Below are positions 59,600 through 64,000 of a DNA stretch of 64,000 nt, in pieces. How positions within the stretch are numbered: the first letter of the stretch is position 1; each line of letters begins with the position of its first letter. This DNA is from an uncultured Acidobacteriaceae bacterium. GTDB taxonomy: Bacteria; Acidobacteriota; Terriglobia; Terriglobales; Acidobacteriaceae. The notes under the pieces are model-generated. The model ran no database searches and was not told where the DNA came from. It was given only the letters and a program-made list of their open reading frames with translations. The stretch is taken from NCBI GenBank assembly GCA_903828675.1, contig CAIKND010000216.1, forward strand, positions 57,194 to 121,193, written 5' to 3'. Both the position numbers and the translations under genes were made by a program.

Positions 59600-62500
59600 A
59601 TGGAAGAAGTCACTGCGGAAAAGATCGGAAAGTACAAAATCCTCAAGGTTCTCGGCCGCGGTGGCATGGGCGAGGTTCTTCTTGGGGAGGACGTAGACCT
59701 TGGCCGCCGGGTAGCCATCAAGAGGCCTTTCAAATCTGCGCTTGAAGACGGCTTGGCCCGCTTTCAGGTTGAAGCCAGAGCTGCGACTCTCCGCCACCCC
59801 AACATTCCTGCCGTCTATGAGATGGGCGTACAGGACGGTTTGCCTTTTATTGCGATGGAATTCGTCGAGGGTGAGCCTCTTGACAAGATCATCGCTTCCG
59901 GTAGACAGCTTGACTTGATCTCGAAGCTAAGAATTATCGAGCAGGTTTGCCTGGCCTTGGGATATGCCCACGAGAAGGGGATCATTCATCGGGACATCAA
60001 GCCGGCCAACGTCATCGTGCAGCCCGACGGTGTCGCGAAGATCATCGACTTCGGGATCGCCAAGATCCAGGATACGGACGGTAAAGCTGGCCTTACCCAG
60101 ACCAGCCAGGTCATTGGTTCGCTCCATTACATTGCGCCCGAAAGGTTCAAGGGCGGGCCAATTGATGGACGAGTCGACATCTTTTCGGCAGGTGTAACGC
60201 TCTTTAAATTACTCACCGGAGAGGAGCCCTTCACCGGAGGCGAGGCCACAGCCTCGTACAAGATCGTCAATGAAGCCCACTCTCCACTCTCGGCCTATCT
60301 TCACGATTACCCTCCCGTACTTGACGAAGTTGTTGCGAAATCTCTAGCCAAGAATCCTGAGGATCGATACTCGACGGGTGAGGATTTCGCTGACGCACTT
60401 CATGAGGTCATCGAAGATCTGAAGCGCAATCGCGTAACGGAACTCTTCAGCGATGCCGAGCGGCTGACCACAGAAAGTCGCTTTTCGCCTGCGCTTGAAC
60501 TTCTCGAAGAGGCTGTCAAGCTTGATCCGGCCAATACCCAAGTTAGGAAGCTTCGCAAACTGGTTCGGGAGCATCAGGACCGTATCAGGCGCGCGGAGCG
60601 ACTTCGCGAATGTACAACTCGCGCCGATGAATTCCTTTTGTCAGGAAATTTCGAGGAGGCTCTCAATCAACTTAGAGAGGCACAGAATCTCGACCAGAAT
60701 TCCGCCGACATCAAGCAGAAAATTCAATCCATAGAGGACCGAAAGCGCCGTTTCGAGATGAGTGCGAGAGCGCTCTTGGATGCTGAGGCAGCAAAAAGCA
60801 GGGGTGATATCACCGCGGCCCTGCGTATTGTAGCCAAGGCGCTCCAGGAGGACTCTGAGAATCAGAAGCTTCAGGGATTGAATGTAGTTCTGTCCAGGCA
60901 AGCTGAGATTGAATCCCAGCGCGGAAGAATTCTTGAGATCCTGGAGGTAGCTCGCAGGGAGCTTGCAGCCAAGAATCTTCCGGCTGTAGACAGACTTCTC
61001 GCCGAAGCCCATAGCATTGATCCCTCAAATCTTGAGACCGATGCACTACGCCGCGAATTGGCCAGGGCCCGGGAGCAAGAGCAGCGCAGGGAAATCCTCG
61101 AGGAAATCCAGACAAGAATTAGTGGCTTCCTGAGAACCGAGGCCTACGATCAGGCAGCGGATCTGCTGAGTCGTGCGATAGAAAAACTGCCGAATGAAAC
61201 GATGCTGCATCGTCTAAAGGCGGAGGTAGACGCCGAAGCGCGCAAGTTCGAGGCAAAGCGCTTTGTTGACAGTGCTATCTCTCAAGCCAGAGAGCTTTTT
61301 TCGAGTTCACCTTTTGAGGCATTGGCGCTTCTGCAAAAGGCCTTGGACCAGATGCCTGGCGATGAGCGCTTGGTGTCCTATGAGCGCTCGCTTCGACAGC
61401 AACTGGACGCCGTCCGTGTGGAACAAGTGCATGCCGATACACTCCTTAAAGCTCGTGAGTTGATGGCTGCCAGGCAGCACGACAAGGCGATCGGAGTTTT
61501 GGAGTCTTTTCAAATAGAGTTCGGCCAGCACACTGACATCAGCGACTTGCTGGCTTTCGCACGGGATGAGCAGGCAGCCCTGCAACGAAGTGCCGTAATT
61601 GAACGGTGCGCGGCCGAAGGGCGCGCGCTCATCCGTGACGGGCGTTTGGACGATGCAGTCCGCTTGATCGAGCAAGGCATTCAGGAGACTAACGACCCAT
61701 CCTTATCTCGGCTGCTCGAAGAGGTGCGGGAGCAACAGGTTGCTTTCTCCCGCAAGATCGAACTCCTCGAAAGGCGTGTCGGACTCTTGCGCGAGCGCGG
61801 TGAGCTTGAAGAGGCCATCCAGGTACTTCAGGAACAACTCGCTGCAACTCCCGGCAATCCCTCTCTACAGGAGCTTTTGACCGCTCTGCGCGCAGAGCAG
61901 GAGATCAAGCAGGTAACCGGCAAGGCAATCGCAACCGCCGGTGAGGCAGTTCGGAAGAGGGACTTTTCCGCTGGGTTAGAGGCTCTGCATGCGGTTTCGC
62001 GCGCTTACGGGGAATCCGCCGATCTCTCCCGTGCGATCCAGGGGGTTGAGGTTGAACGCTCCTCGTACGCCCAGGAAGTGGTAGGGAAGTCCATCGAGTT
62101 GGCGCGCGCTGCGCTGCTGAAGAACGACCCTCAGAGTGCGCTGTCAGCGCTGAAGAGCGCCACTCAGATGATGGAGTTTGCCGATCCGAAGAAGCAAGCG
62201 GATTGGCAGCGCATAGGACAGTCCGTCAAGAAGGCTCTGGAGCAGACTGGCACCGCAGGCTCCGGTGCGGCCTTTGATGCGCAGTTGTCAGAGATTGCCC
62301 GTGCCAAGCCCAAGAAGATGCCGGTTTGGGCCATCGCAGCCGGATGTCTGGCACTAATGGCGATTGTCGCTATCGTCATATGGAGACTGCAGCCCGCAGC
62401 GTCTACTGTAGCGCATATCAAGATTGCGAAGGCCCCACCGGGCGCCTCGGTTTCCATTGACAACGGCCCGCCGGCAAAGACGAATGCAAGCGGGGATCTA

Positions 62501-63754
62501 ACTGTCCAGGTGCAACCGGGATCGCATCAAGTCGAAGTCTCAAAGGAGGGATTCGAGCCCTTTAATGACAAACTCGAGGTCAATCCAGGGGAGACGGTCA
62601 AGGACGAGGTTTCGCTGACTAAATCCTTGCCCGCCGGTACCTCAGGTACCCTCGCGCCACAAGGCAATTTGGCTGAGTTCAAGCTGTCAGTGGACGGAAA
62701 GAACATGGGACTGCACCGGGCTGGAGAGCAAATCCGACTCGAGTTGGGCACACACAAAGTCAAGTATTCATCACAAGACGATTCTGACTCCCAGGAGCAC
62801 ACTGTCCAAATCGCAGCCAACCAGAACACACCAGACACATTTCAGCTGAAGCCTCCAACACCCAAGCCCCAGATTCAAGCTGGCGGCAATGTGCAGGCTA
62901 CCGGAAAGCTGATAGTCCAGACTAACCCCGGAGCTCAGATTTCGATCGACGGTCATTACCTTGGGTCAGCGGATGGTGGTGGCAATTACTCCGCCCAGGG
63001 ATTGAGTAGTGGCCAGCATTTGGTCGCAATCTCAGAGGACAGGTTCCAGCCAACAAGTCGACAAGTAACGATTGCTGGTGGCCAAACGCAGACGCTTCCC
63101 GCGCAGTTGCAGGCAGTTGCAGCCTCGGCGTCGCCTCAGCCAACTGGCAGCTTGTCCGCCAACACAAATTCAATCGAGCGTGGCCAGTCGGTCACTCTCA
63201 CCTGGCAGGTTAACAACGCTTCATCGGTCTCCATCAGCGAGATTGGTTCAGTAGCACCCCAGGGCAGCAGAACCGTAAATCCCGGCAAGACGACGACATA
63301 CAATTTGACTGCAAATGGCTCGGCAGTGCTTGCAGAGCAGACCGTAGACGTTCACGAGCCGAGGCAGCAGGCGGCTGTGGTTAATGCACCCGTAGTCAAT
63401 GTGCCGTCCAAGCCGGCCGGTCCTGACAGAGCCGCGCTTGACACCGGCCTTAATGCCTATAAGGCGCTGTTTGCACGGGCCTCCGGCAAGAGCAGCAAAG
63501 ATTGCAAGGCGGTCCTGAACGGTCCTTACCAAGGCAAATTGGGGGCATTGGCAAGATGGTGTGACTCGGCAAAGGGATTCGATGTGACTGAGCAGTGCAG
63601 TCAAGTGGGTGGTTCACCAGATGCACCAACCCTGGCCTGCGCAGAGACCCTCGTCATCCGTCCCAAGGATGGGGATCCACAGCAGTCCCATGCTCAAAAG
63701 ACATTTCACTTTACCAAGAGCCCCGACGGATCGTGGCAATTGTCTGGCTGGTGA
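59600..63754 (+). CDS. membrane-bound Ser/Thr protein kinase with TPR-like stalk, PEGA and Ig-like domains (PpkA-like)
   Basis: A 1384-aa Hanks-type kinase. The kinase domain (about 8-275) has GRGGMGEVLLGEDV, the Lys in VAIKRPF, HRDIKPANVIV and DFGIAK. Residues about 280-880 are TPR-like/coiled-coil repeats. One membrane segment is at about 907-930 (WAIAAGCLALMAIVAIVIW). The periplasmic part holds PEGA domains (PPGASVSIDNGPP, NPGAQISIDGHYLG, with a third degenerate one) at about 940-1180. An Ig-like domain follows at about 1190-1260, then a C-terminal domain containing CKAVLNGPYQG and two more cysteines. It probably senses the envelope and controls the T6SS. Confidence 0.92.
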   Translation: MEEVTAEKIGKYKILKVLGRGGMGEVLLGEDVDLGRRVAIKRPFKSALEDGLARFQVEARAATLRHPNIPAVYEMGVQDGLPFIAMEFVEGEPLDKIIASGRQLDLISKLRIIEQVCLALGYAHEKGIIHRDIKPANVIVQPDGVAKIIDFGIAKIQDTDGKAGLTQTSQVIGSLHYIAPERFKGGPIDGRVDIFSAGVTLFKLLTGEEPFTGGEATASYKIVNEAHSPLSAYLHDYPPVLDEVVAKSLAKNPEDRYSTGEDFADALHEVIEDLKRNRVTELFSDAERLTTESRFSPALELLEEAVKLDPANTQVRKLRKLVREHQDRIRRAERLRECTTRADEFLLSGNFEEALNQLREAQNLDQNSADIKQKIQSIEDRKRRFEMSARALLDAEAAKSRGDITAALRIVAKALQEDSENQKLQGLNVVLSRQAEIESQRGRILEILEVARRELAAKNLPAVDRLLAEAHSIDPSNLETDALRRELARAREQEQRREILEEIQTRISGFLRTEAYDQAADLLSRAIEKLPNETMLHRLKAEVDAEARKFEAKRFVDSAISQARELFSSSPFEALALLQKALDQMPGDERLVSYERSLRQQLDAVRVEQVHADTLLKARELMAARQHDKAIGVLESFQIEFGQHTDISDLLAFARDEQAALQRSAVIERCAAEGRALIRDGRLDDAVRLIEQGIQETNDPSLSRLLEEVREQQVAFSRKIELLERRVGLLRERGELEEAIQVLQEQLAATPGNPSLQELLTALRAEQEIKQVTGKAIATAGEAVRKRDFSAGLEALHAVSRAYGESADLSRAIQGVEVERSSYAQEVVGKSIELARAALLKNDPQSALSALKSATQMMEFADPKKQADWQRIGQSVKKALEQTGTAGSGAAFDAQLSEIARAKPKKMPVWAIAAGCLALMAIVAIVIWRLQPAASTVAHIKIAKAPPGASVSIDNGPPAKTNASGDLTVQVQPGSHQVEVSKEGFEPFNDKLEVNPGETVKDEVSLTKSLPAGTSGTLAPQGNLAEFKLSVDGKNMGLHRAGEQIRLELGTHKVKYSSQDDSDSQEHTVQIAANQNTPDTFQLKPPTPKPQIQAGGNVQATGKLIVQTNPGAQISIDGHYLGSADGGGNYSAQGLSSGQHLVAISEDRFQPTSRQVTIAGGQTQTLPAQLQAVAASASPQPTGSLSANTNSIERGQSVTLTWQVNNASSVSISEIGSVAPQGSRTVNPGKTTTYNLTANGSAVLAEQTVDVHEPRQQAAVVNAPVVNVPSKPAGPDRAALDTGLNAYKALFARASGKSSKDCKAVLNGPYQGKLGALARWCDSAKGFDVTEQCSQVGGSPDAPTLACAETLVIRPKDGDPQQSHAQKTFHFTKSPDGSWQLSGW

Positions 63755-63938
63755 TAGCCGTCCAGCCACTGGCTTTGCCAATCCAGGGAACAACGAGGCG
63801 GCCTTGATCACTTTCGTGAGCGGGCTATTTGGCTGACAGACCTGCACAGCCAGGATCGACGCTAGAGCAGAATCAAGTTAGCTATACCCAGCGGCGATTT
63901 TACGAGTAATTCTGTATATCTCTGACGAAGTGACCGCG

Positions 63939-64000
63939 ATGACGAGGATGGGACGAGCCTATTCGGACGATCTGCGGGTGAGGATTTTGGAAGCCGATGA
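63939..64000 (+). CDS. N-terminus of IS630-family transposase (partial)
   Basis: The last 62 bases encode MTRMGRAYSDDLRVRILEAD in an open frame. The pattern G(R)xYSxDLRxRVxxA is the typical start of IS630-type transposases with an N-terminal helix-turn-helix. The rest lies beyond the window. The second ATG at 63948 may be the true start. Confidence 0.65.
   Translation, partial: MTRMGRAYSDDLRVRILEAD

Noticed and set aside
1..64000. CRISPR arrays, rRNA operons, tRNA genes and prophage structural genes
   Set aside because: None was seen. The phage-like proteins present (TssB/C, Hcp, VgrG, TssE) belong to the T6SS, as shown by ClpV, TssK, TssL and TssM.

Overview
The window looks like chromosomal DNA of an Acidobacteriota member, probably of the Acidobacteriaceae/Terriglobia. 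This is inferred from the protein families, the GC-rich coding style, the clustered pyrR-pyrB-pyrC genes and several kinds of extragenic palindromic repeat. No rRNA, tRNA or CRISPR array was seen.

Region 1 (1-31 kb) is mostly housekeeping and accessory metabolism. In order it carries the 3' end of an unidentified gene, a fatty-acid desaturase, a small membrane protein, an unknown gene, a GIY-YIG protein, a DUF2239 gene behind a perfect palindrome, a ChpB/ChpS-like toxin-antitoxin pair, pyrC-pyrB-pyrR, a zinc-ribbon membrane protein, cmk overlapping an AlkZ-related gene, mutL, a DNA/RNA non-specific nuclease, an adenosine-deaminase-family gene, a 59-aa cysteine-rich gene, an APC permease that appears to start at CTG, small basic and omega-like proteins, a cold-shock protein, butyrate kinase, an SGNH hydrolase, a UvrD/PcrA helicase, a GH29 fucosidase, a LOG-family protein, a Gfo/Idh/MocA oxidoreductase, an AT-hook-like protein and a threonine aldolase. 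Intergenic spaces hold several inverted-repeat elements (1885-2005, 4587-4746, 290-339, 14551-14595, 18691-18774, 27311-27344).

Region 2 (31.3-63.8 kb) is one type VI secretion system (T6SS) locus built around a divergent promoter region at 46.35-46.89 kb. Leftward run tssB, tssC, hcp, tagJ, tssA, tssE, tssF, tssG and clpV, then a 77-nt hairpin, then vgrG, a DcrB-like adaptor candidate, a PAAR protein with an unknown C-terminal domain, and a small gene overlapping it by 4 bp (candidate immunity). Rightward run tssK1 and an unknown proline-tailed protein. After an opposing gene come tssK2-tssL-tssM (4-bp overlaps), a PP2C phosphatase, a YkgJ-type cysteine-cluster protein and a 1384-aa Ser/Thr kinase with a TPR/coiled-coil stalk, one membrane segment, PEGA repeats and an Ig-like domain.

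The sheath (TssBC), tube (Hcp), spike (VgrG/PAAR), baseplate (TssEFGK), membrane complex (TssLM) and recycling ATPase (ClpV) are all present. I see no TssJ lipoprotein. The kinase-phosphatase pair suggests control by threonine phosphorylation. The most unusual parts are the second TssK and the tail-anchored, proline-rich protein at 49863-51644, which carries eight copies of a short FT-centred motif and lies between the two TssK genes. The window ends with the first codons of an IS630-type transposase.
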